Shown: piece by piece, positions 6,649-15,002 of the stretch
Layout of the letters: each line of letters opens with the position of its first letter
Numbering within the stretch: position 1 is the first letter of the stretch
Source: a virus
DNA length: 24,674 nucleotides
IMG/VR virus record: IMGVR_UViG_3300038701_002729
Location: 1-24,674 of that record
Strand: one strand, 5' to 3'
Notes under the pieces: model-generated
Told to the model about the DNA's origin: nothing
What the model saw: the letters and a program-made list of their open reading frames with translations, nothing else
Database searches by the model: none
Program-made: the position numbers and the translations under genes

Positions 6649-6672
6649 TGAGCCTACCATTCGGTAAGCTCA
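6649..6672 (-). terminator. Putative leftward terminator before the lysis block
   Basis: TGAGCCTACC (6649-6658) and GGTAAGCTCA (6663-6672) pair with one internal mismatch around a 4-base loop. On the minus strand TTTTATATT follows. It lies between the 151-aa gene (stop at 6716) and the polytopic membrane gene (start at 6614), which would separate tail and lysis transcripts. Confidence 0.45.
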
Positions 6673-6693
6673 CCAACGCACATCACAGGGGGG

Positions 6694-6716
6694 TCACGCC
6701 CAATAAAACCCCTTCT
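6694..6716 (+). promoter_or_regulatory. Module-boundary motif, copy 3
   Basis: Perfect TCACGCCCAATAA core, 6 bases, then TTCT. The last base is also the last base of the stop codon (TAA, 6718-6716) of the 151-aa gene. Confidence 0.8.
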
Positions 6717-7171
6717 TAGTCACCACTCATGAACTTATTCAGCACCAAAAACGAGGTAACCAAGAAGAAAGCATCTCGCTGAGACGCAGTCGCACCTGTC
6801 GCTAGTGTGACCAGTCTGCTGTATGCTCCCGCCTTATCCGATGTCAACAACTCAGTTTCCATTGCCAGCGTCACATCTGCCAAGGTCGCTAATTGCCCTC
6901 GCGCCGCTTGCACCCCAGCCCGTACCACCTCACGATATAAGTCACGGAACTGCTTCTCGAAATACGCATCCCACACCCTATCTGCCAATGGCTCAGACTC
7001 AATCCACAATTGCACAAAATGTTCTTCCACATAGGTCGCTACATCAACCGCAATCGGTACATCTTCACGGCGTATCTGACGATGATCCCCGGCATCATCC
7101 TCAAGATAAACCTGCACCGTCTTAGTTTTCATACTATTCGGTGCATCCAATACCACCACAAATTCAGCCAT
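6716..7171 (-). CDS. Hypothetical protein, 151 aa, end of tail block
   Basis: A soluble, mostly helical acidic protein beginning MAEFVVVLDAPNSMKTKTVQ. The first 25 residues look like paired beta strands, the rest like helices (YVEEHFVQLWIES, FRDLYREVVRAGVQAARGQL). It starts one base inside the stop of the upstream gene (TGATG) and ends against motif copy 3, making it the last gene of the tail transcript. I do not recognise the family. Its place just after the tail fibre and a secreted protein would suit a fibre chaperone or minor tail component, but this is inference. Confidence 0.6.
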   Translation of the reverse strand: MAEFVVVLDAPNSMKTKTVQVYLEDDAGDHRQIRREDVPIAVDVATYVEEHFVQLWIESEPLADRVWDAYFEKQFRDLYREVVRAGVQAARGQLATLADVTLAMETELLTSDKAGAYSRLVTLATGATASQRDAFFLVTSFLVLNKFMSGD

Positions 7172-7536
7172 CAGTTGTCAATCCTCTCTGGAGCAACAGA
7201 GACATAATCGCCAGCAACATTGTAATTCTCAAGCAAATAGTAATACCGATTCTCATCTCGATGCCACGCATACCCGGCAACACGCCCCACGCGGATACTA
7301 TTGCCAGCACCAACATAGCGCACCACCGCATTGATATTGATGAACCCCTCCATATCCCACCAAACAGGATTAAGGCAGTTCGGACCATTCAAATCTTCCA
7401 ATGGCGCATACATAGCACACAATTCACCCAGATTGGACGGCGCAGGCACAGTCGGCAAGGGTCTTATTTGCGCTAACCCCACCCCCGTGACAATCAACAT
7501 CAGTACATAGATAAGTGCAAAGCGTAACAATTTCAT
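7171..7536 (-). CDS. Secreted small protein, unknown
   Basis: A 121-aa protein with a signal peptide (MKLLRFALIYVLMLIVTGVGLAQ) and no lipobox cysteine. The mature part is beta-rich with two cysteines (LGELCAMYAPLEDLNGPNC) and aromatic strands (NRYYYLLENYNVAGDYV). I use the ATG at 7536, which overlaps the fibre gene's TGA (TGATG) and has GGAG upstream; a TTG three bases earlier is less likely. An exported protein between fibre and lysis genes could modify the host surface or aid release. The family is not recognised. Confidence 0.65.
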   Translation of the reverse strand: MKLLRFALIYVLMLIVTGVGLAQIRPLPTVPAPSNLGELCAMYAPLEDLNGPNCLNPVWWDMEGFININAVVRYVGAGNSIRVGRVAGYAWHRDENRYYYLLENYNVAGDYVSVAPERIDN

Positions 7537-9446
7537 CAAGGTATCTCCACAACAACTGTCAGGTCACTAAATCCAGCATCGCGTAAACATTTGAAAGTAG
7601 TCTGCGTCGATAAATTCGCTCCACTACCATCACCGTAGCGATTCACAACATCAGCATAAGTCGAACTCCACCAATCAACGCCCACCTTGCTCGGGTGTGT
7701 CACACCAGCTTCATTCACGCTAAACACAGCATCTTTACTCTCAGCATTCCATGATGAAGATTGCTCATAGAACATGGCACCGCCAGAATACGAAGGGCTA
7801 CTACCATCCGCTCCCCACGCAATGTAATTATTTATTTCTGATGACCGAGACGTACTCAGAACAATTGCATAAGTACCTGCACTCAAAGTAAATTCAGAAT
7901 TAAACGTGACAAGTTGTTCAGCATAGCTCGTCCCCAAGGTACTCTCTAAGAAGGCTGCTGTTGCATCTACATCAGCCAACGTACCCGTAGGTTCACCTGC
8001 TGACGTAGTTTCAATCCGTACAGTCACAGTCCCTGTCGGACTGCCCACTTTCTTAAGCCATAACCCAACCGATGCAATATCAGTCTCGCTCGCCAGTGTG
8101 AAAGTCTGCGACAATTTTTCTTTATTACCATTGGTTTCTTCATAGGAACGCCCAGCACCGCCGTTATACAACCAAGTCTTTTCATCGGATGTAAACAGGT
8201 CTTTTGCTAAAAACGGAGAATCCATCTGACCATCAAAATAGTTAGACGCTGAAAAACGCCCTAATGCAAACGTAGCAGTCCCAACTTTTATACCAGTTGA
8301 ATGTGCCTCGCTATCCACACCACCATTATTGACTTGAATATTAATCGTATCATTGGCTTCATCATGCCAAGCCATAATAAAATACCAGGTACCAGTCGAA
8401 GGTGACCCCAACGTATCGGCATTAACAAGTGTCGTACCAGAACCGTCATTCACAATGAACTGGAATCTATCTGAGGATGTGTTGTAATACAAAATGTACT
8501 CAGTATCGCCATCCCATTTCCCCATAATGCCCATACTGGCAGGCTTGCTATCTAATTTCACCCAACAACCAAGGGTTAAATCAATATCACCTGCATCCAG
8601 CGTACTATTATCAGCCACACTCAGGTATTCACTATTGGCTCGCGTAAAATCAGCCGCATTACCCTTCTTACCAGTAGCAGATACAACCGTATTGTTGTCC
8701 GTCAGGTTATTAGATCCATGAGCATCAGCCCGCGTCCCAGATGCTTCATCTAAATCCCACCAACTAGTGAATTTATCTCTCACTGACAAAGCAACTTGTA
8801 ACTCTACATCGCTATCCTGGTTACTACTTGAATACCCTTCAGCCTCAGCTCCTGCTTCACTCTCAGTCACATAAGCCCATACATTCCGCAGATACCCGTT
8901 CGTATCCGCATGATGCTGAATGGATAAAGTGTCATCATCAGAAAACGCATTTCGCTTCTGATATTGAATTTTATTCGGCGCGACAATCACCGTATCCGTA
9001 GCAATCGCTAGCCCCATCGGTGCAATCATCACTTGGCTACCAGCCAATGAGGGGTTAGGGCGTGACTGCGTAATGGTTCCAGCAGTCGTCCCAACATAGA
9101 CAACCTGCAACGCCGTCAATCCAGTGAAGCCGTCCATCTCCCCACCAATAACTAGCGTTGCCGTATTTCCAGTTGTAGTCGTCCCATCAACGAAGCCTCG
9201 TATTGTCCCAGCTTTAGGACCCGCCGCATCAGCATCCATCTGGTAAATCTTGCCATCACTCAAATCCAGATACGCAGGCGCACGATCACCCAAGCCTTCG
9301 CCAGCCTCAGCATCAAACGTCCGCTGACCACCTCCCGCCGCGACCAGCGCCAAGAAATAATCTTCGATACTTTGAAAGCGTGTATTAAAACTTGATAAAG
9401 TGAGCGGTAGGTCTGCCCCGCTCATAGGCGTATAACTTACAGGCAT
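7536..9446 (-). CDS. Tail fibre / receptor-binding protein with LamG lectin domain
   Basis: A 636-aa protein. Residues about 55-160 form a small beta domain of the phage fibre/decoration type (DLSDGKIYQMDAD, LQVVYVGTTAGT). Residues about 225-432 are a concanavalin A/LamG-like jelly roll (WWDLDEASG, YLSVADNSTLDAGDIDLTLG, GTWYFIMAWHDEANDTIN, YFDGQMD). Residues about 450-570 resemble a choice-of-anchor beta sandwich (FTLASETDIASVGLWLKK, LSAGTYAIVLSTS). The C-terminus is a short extra domain. LamG folds bind glycans, so host-surface recognition is likely. Its stop overlaps the next start; its ATG directly follows the tail hub stop. The order Dit, hub, fibre is standard for siphoviruses. Confidence 0.85.
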   Translation of the reverse strand: MPVSYTPMSGADLPLTLSSFNTRFQSIEDYFLALVAAGGGQRTFDAEAGEGLGDRAPAYLDLSDGKIYQMDADAAGPKAGTIRGFVDGTTTTGNTATLVIGGEMDGFTGLTALQVVYVGTTAGTITQSRPNPSLAGSQVMIAPMGLAIATDTVIVAPNKIQYQKRNAFSDDDTLSIQHHADTNGYLRNVWAYVTESEAGAEAEGYSSSNQDSDVELQVALSVRDKFTSWWDLDEASGTRADAHGSNNLTDNNTVVSATGKKGNAADFTRANSEYLSVADNSTLDAGDIDLTLGCWVKLDSKPASMGIMGKWDGDTEYILYYNTSSDRFQFIVNDGSGTTLVNADTLGSPSTGTWYFIMAWHDEANDTINIQVNNGGVDSEAHSTGIKVGTATFALGRFSASNYFDGQMDSPFLAKDLFTSDEKTWLYNGGAGRSYEETNGNKEKLSQTFTLASETDIASVGLWLKKVGSPTGTVTVRIETTSAGEPTGTLADVDATAAFLESTLGTSYAEQLVTFNSEFTLSAGTYAIVLSTSRSSEINNYIAWGADGSSPSYSGGAMFYEQSSSWNAESKDAVFSVNEAGVTHPSKVGVDWWSSTYADVVNRYGDGSGANLSTQTTFKCLRDAGFSDLTVVVEIP

Positions 9447-11315
9447 CTAACTAACCCTCACTCTCGAAACATCCACATCAATGAATAGGACACAATAAAT
9501 GTCCCCTCTCCCTGCACCGCACTCCACCTCAATCGTATGCACCCCACGCAATGTGCCAGATTTCAACGGGTCAGTAATATCGACCTCAGCATAATCATCC
9601 GTATTCCCATTTGGGAACAAACCCGTGCTGACCGTAGCCCCGTCAATTTTCAAGGTCACATCCTCCAGCAGATTTCCCCCATCATCGACCTGCACCTCAC
9701 TGAATTCGGTGTCATGATTGTGATCGCCTGAGCCACCAAATGTATAGAGGTTTATTGCACCGCCACCCACATTCGGGATGTACACAGTCCGCAAAACCGT
9801 ATCATCAACATTGGTAGCGTGATAATACTGCCAATCACTTGATATAGGTCCACCACCAGACGACCCCACATGATTGAACATCAAATGACGATGATCGCCC
9901 CCATCCTGTGCAACCCCAGCAACAGCAGTCCAGCTACTTCTAAAGATAAACGCCTTCGCACTATTCAATCGCACAGTCTGCGTATTGACGATGAAGCTAC
10001 TAGCGTAAGCAATATTGGTATCAATTGGAGCAATCCCAGCAGGGAAGTAATACGGTGCAGGATACGGTTGAATATTGATATTCTGAACCTCGATGCTATC
10101 CACCATTCCCACGATAATCTCTGCCGCACTCTCCTCATATCGGTCAATATTCGCAACCTCAAGCGACGTCTCCAGCCCTTGGTCACTCACCAGCTCCTCA
10201 ACCGACATCACATAATAAGGCTCATCAATATTCCGTTCCTGATACGGCACCCCGTACAGGTTAATCACATCCTGGTACGTCACATGCACCTTATCACCCG
10301 GGTAAATCACATCATTGACGTTCTGCACCCGTAAATCCAAACGCTCATAAGGAACAGAATGACGGTCAAGCCATGCCTTCGCCGCATCCGCCACAGCCAC
10401 ACTCGCAAAGGTCAGTGCCGCGTCCGTCGCATCCGTCGGATTAATCCGCTTAATATCCAATCGGCGACCAATCTCCCCATACAGAGCAATACTCGCACTA
10501 TCCGCGATAAACCAATGCGTCCGACTATTCGCAGTCTCACTATCGACGAAGCCCCTGCTACCAGTCGCTAGTTCCATTGTCAGTGCCGCGTCCCCATCAC
10601 CACCCCCATAGGCGAAGACCTTATTCACCACATCAGATGATTCTTCCGTGATATTGGCACTCTGTATCATCATCGGCGCATCCCGACGGAATGCCATTTC
10701 AGCACTATCGCCCTTCACGAATAAAGCATGCGAATTAACATCACCAAATACCCCTGCATCGAATTGTTTCGCTGTACTACTCTCGCGCATATGCAACCCC
10801 TGCGCCTCGACGATGAAGCGCACAGCACGCAAAACATTCTCACCAGCAAAACGCACTGAAATGTTCTGGCTCGATAACGCCGCCTCACTATTCACGGTCC
10901 ATCCTGCCAAACTCGCCAAATTACTCAGCACAGATGCCACTGACTGATTTTCATATGCCAGTCCGGGCAACGTAATCTTGTCAATCAACTTACTCAAGAA
11001 ACCAGGTCCGCGTACCGTAATCGTCCGCGCAACCGCATCAGGACTAATCGCCTCAATCACAAATGCCCCTAGCTTCCGTGCATACGGCACTTTGTTATAA
11101 TTCGATCCATCCCACTCCAGCTTCACGTCAGATAACCACACTTCCACGACACGACGCACCCGTATCTCAGCCAATGCTCGCGGTTGAAGTGCAAACGTAG
11201 CCCGTCCCATTCCAGCTTCATCCAGCTTCCGCTTATAACTCGCACGAATCGGACGCAAACGATTTGCCACTATTTCGCTGTATGTTGGGTCATAAATATT
11301 TACCCAAACCTGCAT
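9447..11315 (-). CDS. Tail hub / tail-associated (Tal-like) protein
   Basis: A 622-aa protein directly downstream of Dit, the usual place of the tail hub that closes the tube. The N-terminal 400 residues have hub-like content (VEVWLSDVKLEWDG, RTITVRGPGFLSKLIDKITL, QNVNDVIYPGDKVHVTY), as in siphovirus Gp37/Tal-like proteins that assemble as a trimer. The C-terminal about 200 residues are beta-rich and carry two HxH pairs, H475/H477 (GDHRH) and H532/H534 (GDHNH). These resemble metal-binding pairs in trimeric phage tail tips. No peptidase motif is evident. Start ATG follows a weak AAGG site. The hub call rests on order and general sequence character. Confidence 0.75.
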   Translation of the reverse strand: MQVWVNIYDPTYSEIVANRLRPIRASYKRKLDEAGMGRATFALQPRALAEIRVRRVVEVWLSDVKLEWDGSNYNKVPYARKLGAFVIEAISPDAVARTITVRGPGFLSKLIDKITLPGLAYENQSVASVLSNLASLAGWTVNSEAALSSQNISVRFAGENVLRAVRFIVEAQGLHMRESSTAKQFDAGVFGDVNSHALFVKGDSAEMAFRRDAPMMIQSANITEESSDVVNKVFAYGGGDGDAALTMELATGSRGFVDSETANSRTHWFIADSASIALYGEIGRRLDIKRINPTDATDAALTFASVAVADAAKAWLDRHSVPYERLDLRVQNVNDVIYPGDKVHVTYQDVINLYGVPYQERNIDEPYYVMSVEELVSDQGLETSLEVANIDRYEESAAEIIVGMVDSIEVQNINIQPYPAPYYFPAGIAPIDTNIAYASSFIVNTQTVRLNSAKAFIFRSSWTAVAGVAQDGGDHRHLMFNHVGSSGGGPISSDWQYYHATNVDDTVLRTVYIPNVGGGAINLYTFGGSGDHNHDTEFSEVQVDDGGNLLEDVTLKIDGATVSTGLFPNGNTDDYAEVDITDPLKSGTLRGVHTIEVECGAGRGDIYCVLFIDVDVSRVRVS

Positions 11316-11384
11316 AACTCAAAACCTTGTCGATTAATTGCTGTAAAAAATTGGCCAGAAAAACAGCTCAACACTTCCCCAATA

Positions 11385-11422
11385 ATTCCCTCTCCATTTA
11401 TGGGGAGGGTTAGGGAGGGGTC
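11385..11422. repeat. 38-bp palindromic repeat, short subtype (copy 2)
   Basis: Identical over 38 bases to 2518-2555 and 17003-17040. Its last bases overlap the stop codon of the Dit gene (TGA, 11423-11421). CCCAATAA at about 11378-11385, directly before it, matches only 8 bases of the module motif. Confidence 0.9.
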
Positions 11423-12296
11423 ATCTATACGTATCCCATATATCCACAGTCAACTTGCCATCTCCCCCGCTGAATGTCCCAGCAACTGTCAGCGTATGCG
11501 TCCCCGGAGGAATTTGTATCCATCCACCATGCAAAGTCGTCAACTTCGAGTAAAAGGGAGTAACCACATCATTCTCAAACAGTAGATGATTGCGCCCGTC
11601 AATATCGACCACATCACCAGGCGCGAGGCTATCGGTATACTGCAAGCTATCCGCTAACTGCCCATATTCATTGTTGCGCGTCAATGTCGGGTTGGTGATG
11701 CTCACACCAGCAGGAGCTTCCCAGCGAATATAAGCGTTCGCAGTCGCTGACCCATTATTAGTAATCTCGACCGTATCCGTATCACCCACGTCCTGACGGT
11801 CAATCTTTGGTGTGAACACAGGCAAGCCATCGAGGAACAAACTCTCCCCTTGGTCAAATAAGCCTTCGCCATCATGCCCATACCATCGAGCAGTCGGGCA
11901 ATGGAAATTAATCTGCATCAGCTGACGAACATGAGGTTTATTTTTCACACTCTGCGCCATCTCAATATTCGTCACAATCCCCCACGTCCAGACCTGCACC
12001 CCATTTTGCAATCGCTTAATAAGATGCTTAGGTCCCCAATCCAGCATAGCCTTCGCCCCATCACGTAAACTCGCCATGTTATTCGGCGAATACGCTTCCA
12101 GCCAGAAATACCCCTGTGCATTGCCAGTCCCATTCGGCGCAGGATCCATCCCGTACAAATACGCCCCACCAGGCATCCCCAATACAGGCGCACTCTTCGG
12201 CTGAGCATCGCCAAAATCGCCCTGCAAGCTCACCTGCCGTGTCGAGGGGAAAATATAGCTATAATCGCCATAGCCAAAACGCAACAGTTCATCCAT
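11421..12296 (-). CDS. Distal tail protein (Dit)
   Basis: A 291-aa protein between tape measure and hub, where siphoviruses encode Dit. Residues about 1-165 look like the Dit N-terminal belt domain (SLQGDFGDAQPKSAPVLGMPGG, LMQINFHCPTARWYG), which forms the hexameric ring at the tail end. Residues about 170-290 are a C-terminal galectin-like beta domain (DTVEITNNGSATANAYIRWEA, IQIPPGTHTLTVAG). The start overlaps the tape-measure stop (TAATG). The stop lies inside the end of a 38-bp palindromic repeat. Confidence 0.88.
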   Translation of the reverse strand: MDELLRFGYGDYSYIFPSTRQVSLQGDFGDAQPKSAPVLGMPGGAYLYGMDPAPNGTGNAQGYFWLEAYSPNNMASLRDGAKAMLDWGPKHLIKRLQNGVQVWTWGIVTNIEMAQSVKNKPHVRQLMQINFHCPTARWYGHDGEGLFDQGESLFLDGLPVFTPKIDRQDVGDTDTVEITNNGSATANAYIRWEAPAGVSITNPTLTRNNEYGQLADSLQYTDSLAPGDVVDIDGRNHLLFENDVVTPFYSKLTTLHGGWIQIPPGTHTLTVAGTFSGGDGKLTVDIWDTYR

Positions 12297-14146
12297 TACC
12301 CTATACCTTGTCCACGCTTCAACTCGTTTATCCGTGCATACAATCCGTCTGCCGCCGCACGTCCGCCTTCATAACTATTCGCATAGATTGCTTGTACAAC
12401 CACACTCATACCCCCACCCATTCCAGCTAGTTGATCTTGGTTGTAAATCGTTCCAGGTTCTCGCGGAACAAACACCTCGGGTTCTCGCTCACCCACAACA
12501 TATGATTGTCCCTGCGAAACCTCACCACCTCCAGCTCGTGGCGGTGTATTTGTAGAGGCATTTGAAGCACCAGAGAAAAAGCCTACAACATTGGTAACAA
12601 CACCTGCTAAACCAACCTTTTGTTCAACATTTAAATTCTGGGACACTGTTTCCTTAAACAAAAGATATGCTCCATTAGCTTCCCTAATTACTGCAATTAG
12701 CTGGTTAAATGTAATCATTGCTTGAAGCAGAGAACCCATTAATCCACCCTCACGATTGCTCATCCACCAGACAAGCCCACCGATAGCGATAGCCATCAAA
12801 CCAACAGGACCTAAACCAGCCAATAGTGCCGCACCCATTCCAGTAACCCCACCACCACTAGCAACAAACGCCGCACCTGCCGCAGTCACCGCAGGGGTAA
12901 GCAAGGCAATTAAACCTGTAGCAACCGATACAATGCCACCTAAAATTGAAATGACAGTCCCTACACCCGCGATGATCGGACCCGCCACAACCAATGCACC
13001 AGTCAACAACACAATTGTCCCCGTCAATTCAGGGTTCTCGTCAATCCATGCACTCACAGCCGTAATCGTAGGACCAATATAATCCTCAACCAAAGTCAAC
13101 AAGACAGGCATCAGCGCACTACCAATCTGGATAGTCAACCCTTGCACCTGACTTTTTAATCGCTCCCATTGCTCAGTCTGGTCTTGAATAGCACCAGCAC
13201 GATCAGTCGCCCCATCAATACCAGAGTTATAGGTATCGAAGAAGCCAGCCGCTTCGTCATTGGTCAATGCCAATGCACCCTGCAATGCCTCGCTATTCGT
13301 AATGAGACCATCCAGACCGCCATTCTGTTGTGAGAGCAATGTATACGCTCCCACTAACCCCTCAGCCTCGAGCAACGCCGCTCCACTGTCATATCCCAGC
13401 GCGGAAATCGCCGCACTTAAATCAGCAGTCGGGTTCAAGACTGTCGTCAGCATCGAGCGCATAAATGTCGCAGATTGCCCAGCAGAGAAACCTTGCGTAG
13501 TCAAAAATGCTAAACTACCGCCCAATTCATCTAATCCAATGTTGAACTGCGATGCCAACCCCGTCACCTGCGGGAATGCCGCCGCCAATTCATCCATCGT
13601 CAAAACACCCGTCTGCACAGTACGGGTGAAAACATCAGAGACAAACGCCGCATCATCAGCCGCGAAGCCATAACTATTCATCACTGAGATTAAGCCACTG
13701 GTCGTCGCCATCAAATCTGCTTGACCAGCTTCTGAGGTGCGAGTTGCCGCATCCAGGATAGCCATATGCGTGCTTGCATCAGCCACACCAGAAACAATCG
13801 CATAATACGCATCACTAACAGCCAGAGGACCCGCAACAGTATCCGTACCATAGGCTAATAACTCAGCCCGTAAAGCCGCCGCTTCATCACCCGTAATCCC
13901 CAAAATCGCATTCACATTCGACATATTGCGATTAAAGGTCTGCGTAGTCGCCGCCGCCGCTCCCAGATATGCGGCAATCGGAGCAGTAGCAACAGTCATA
14001 TCACGCCCAAAACGCTGAACGTTCTGACCACTTGTCTGAATCCGTTGCCCAAAGCTATTTAATTCATTTCGGTTGCGTTGCATCCCACTGACAAAATCAC
14101 TGTCATCCAGTCGCAACACACCGCTCAAAGTCGCAACAACCGTCAT
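12296..14146 (-). CDS. Tail tape measure protein
   Basis: A 616-aa protein. Residues about 1-55 are helical (FVSGMQRNRNELNSFGQRIQ). Residues about 70-270 match the TP901-type minor tail/tape measure core (NVNAILGITGDEAAALRAEL, TMDELAAAFPQVTGLASQFN). Residues about 340-465 hold long hydrophobic helices, and the end carries GGEVSQGQSYVVGEREPEVF, common near tape-measure C-termini. By the usual 1.5 angstrom per residue, the tail would be roughly 90 nm. The order chaperone, tape measure, Dit is standard. The ATG lacks a clear Shine-Dalgarno site; a 9-codon GTG frame starting in the motif at 14169 ends by ATGA overlap with this start. Preceded by a terminator candidate and motif copy 4. Confidence 0.93.
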   Translation of the reverse strand: MTVVATLSGVLRLDDSDFVSGMQRNRNELNSFGQRIQTSGQNVQRFGRDMTVATAPIAAYLGAAAATTQTFNRNMSNVNAILGITGDEAAALRAELLAYGTDTVAGPLAVSDAYYAIVSGVADASTHMAILDAATRTSEAGQADLMATTSGLISVMNSYGFAADDAAFVSDVFTRTVQTGVLTMDELAAAFPQVTGLASQFNIGLDELGGSLAFLTTQGFSAGQSATFMRSMLTTVLNPTADLSAAISALGYDSGAALLEAEGLVGAYTLLSQQNGGLDGLITNSEALQGALALTNDEAAGFFDTYNSGIDGATDRAGAIQDQTEQWERLKSQVQGLTIQIGSALMPVLLTLVEDYIGPTITAVSAWIDENPELTGTIVLLTGALVVAGPIIAGVGTVISILGGIVSVATGLIALLTPAVTAAGAAFVASGGGVTGMGAALLAGLGPVGLMAIAIGGLVWWMSNREGGLMGSLLQAMITFNQLIAVIREANGAYLLFKETVSQNLNVEQKVGLAGVVTNVVGFFSGASNASTNTPPRAGGGEVSQGQSYVVGEREPEVFVPREPGTIYNQDQLAGMGGGMSVVVQAIYANSYEGGRAAADGLYARINELKRGQGIG

Positions 14147-14168
14147 GCCAATTCATCGCGCCCGAAGG

Positions 14169-14191
14169 TCACGCCTAATAACATCCCTTAT
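14169..14191 (+). promoter_or_regulatory. Module-boundary motif, copy 4
   Basis: TCACGCCTAATAA (one mismatch), 6 bases, then TTAT. It lies 23 bases upstream of the tape-measure ATG, between that gene and a terminator candidate. Confidence 0.7.
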
Positions 14192-14233
14192 CAGTCATAA
14201 GCTACCGCTCTCCAGCCCAAGCAACGCACACGC

Positions 14234-14264
14234 AAAAGCCCCACACCATCAGATGCAGGGCTAA
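14234..14264 (-). terminator. Putative leftward terminator after gpGT
   Basis: On the minus strand AGCCC (14262-14258) pairs with GGGCT (14241-14237), with a possible inner CAT/ATG pairing, and is followed by a TTTT run. It lies about 40 bases after the gpGT stop. The stem is short, so termination may be partial. Confidence 0.4.
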
Positions 14265-14300
14265 GAGGATTTATTCGAGGGTATCTATCGAGGTATGGCA

Positions 14301-14917
14301 TTACGGCTGGTCGGGTAACTTACCATGTTTCAAGTAAGCCTTAGCCGATTGTATTTCCAGAATGTCGTAAGCCAATTGAAGCGACATACAGTCATATCCC
14401 AAGTCCTTCACTGTAGCACCTAGGAGAAACAATTCCGCATCGTCCAATCGCTGAACCTCATCTGGGTAAAAACTCACGCTACCCGGTGCCTTACTTCCCA
14501 GCGCGTAATGCCAAGCTAGTTTTTTGCCGATTGCTTCGCCAATTCACCAGTCTGGAGTGCCGTGATGAATTCCGTCATCACATCTTGTCGCACCCAATCA
14601 AACGCTTCAGCATCCGTCCAATCAATACTCGATGATTCAGGAGCATCGCTAGTCAAACACTCTTGAGGTACAGCCACCAGCACATCAGCAATCGCCTGAT
14701 ACTGACGAGTACCAGCATCCTGCAATTTTGCATAATACGCTTGGTACGTTTCTTCATAGTCTTCAATCGCCTTTAAACTACTTCCTTCGGGGGCGATATT
14801 CAGCAGAACCGTGTTGTACCGTTGCGCCTCATGCACCAAATCACTGAACTTCCGCGTCCACTTCCGCCCCACTCGCGAAAAATCGACCTCTGGCATCGGC
14901 AAACTTTTCTTAGCCAT
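14301..14917 (-). CDS. Tail assembly chaperone gpGT-like frameshift fusion
   Basis: Produced by a -1 ribosomal frameshift at A AAA AAC (14525-14519). After slippage translation continues at CTA (14519) and reads 72 further codons (LAWHYALGSKAPGSVSF onward) to TAA at 14303-14301, giving a 205-aa fusion. The extension is a clean, open, protein-like frame with no start of its own. It fills the gap between gpG and the terminator. Fusion chaperones of this kind bind the tape measure and recruit the tail tube subunit in lambda-like phages. Start ATG at 14917 has AAGGA 6 bases upstream. The presence of the heptamer and extension is seen in sequence; efficiency is unknown. Confidence 0.88.
14516..14917 (-). 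CDS. Tail assembly chaperone gpG-like protein
   Basis: A 133-aa unshifted product ending at TAG (14518-14516) directly after the slippery heptamer. It starts MAKKSLPMPEVDFSRVGRKW and is helical (TRKFSDLVHEAQRYNTVLLN, YEETYQAYYAKLQDAGTRQY). Position between the major tail protein and the tape measure is that of lambda gpG. I chose the ATG at 14917 over a TTG at 14920 because of the Shine-Dalgarno spacing. A palindromic repeat separates it from the upstream tail tube gene. Confidence 0.88.
   Translation of the reverse strand: MAKKSLPMPEVDFSRVGRKWTRKFSDLVHEAQRYNTVLLNIAPEGSSLKAIEDYEETYQAYYAKLQDAGTRQYQAIADVLVAVPQECLTSDAPESSSIDWTDAEAFDWVRQDVMTEFITALQTGELAKQSAKN
14519..14525 (-). promoter_or_regulatory. 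Programmed -1 frameshift site (A AAA AAC)
   Basis: In the gpG frame the codons read GCA AAA AAC TAG, so the heptamer A AAA AAC is in the exact X XXY YYZ register and the next codon is the stop. I saw no strong hairpin at the usual 5-8 base spacing; GGGTA and TACCC about 35 bases downstream could pair. Confidence 0.88.
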
Positions 14918-14968
14918 CAACTATCCTTTCGTATTGAATCAACAAATCAAATTAGCTCATCATGAAAG

Positions 14969-15002
14969 TCCCTCTCCATTTATGGGGAGGGATCTAGGGG
15001 TC
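14969..15002. repeat. Palindromic repeat, variant short subtype
   Basis: CCCTCTCC, ATTTAT, GGGGAGGG as in the 38-bp copies, but the tail reads ATCTAGGGGTC and is shorter. Its last base is also the last base of the major tail protein stop codon (TAG, 15004-15002). Confidence 0.85.

Noticed and set aside
9870-10334. Long plus-strand open frame opposite the tail hub gene
   Set aside because: It is antisense to a well-supported 622-aa gene, is His/Ile/Arg-rich in the manner of a shadow frame, and has no start signals. The same applies to other plus-strand frames across 3994-20592.
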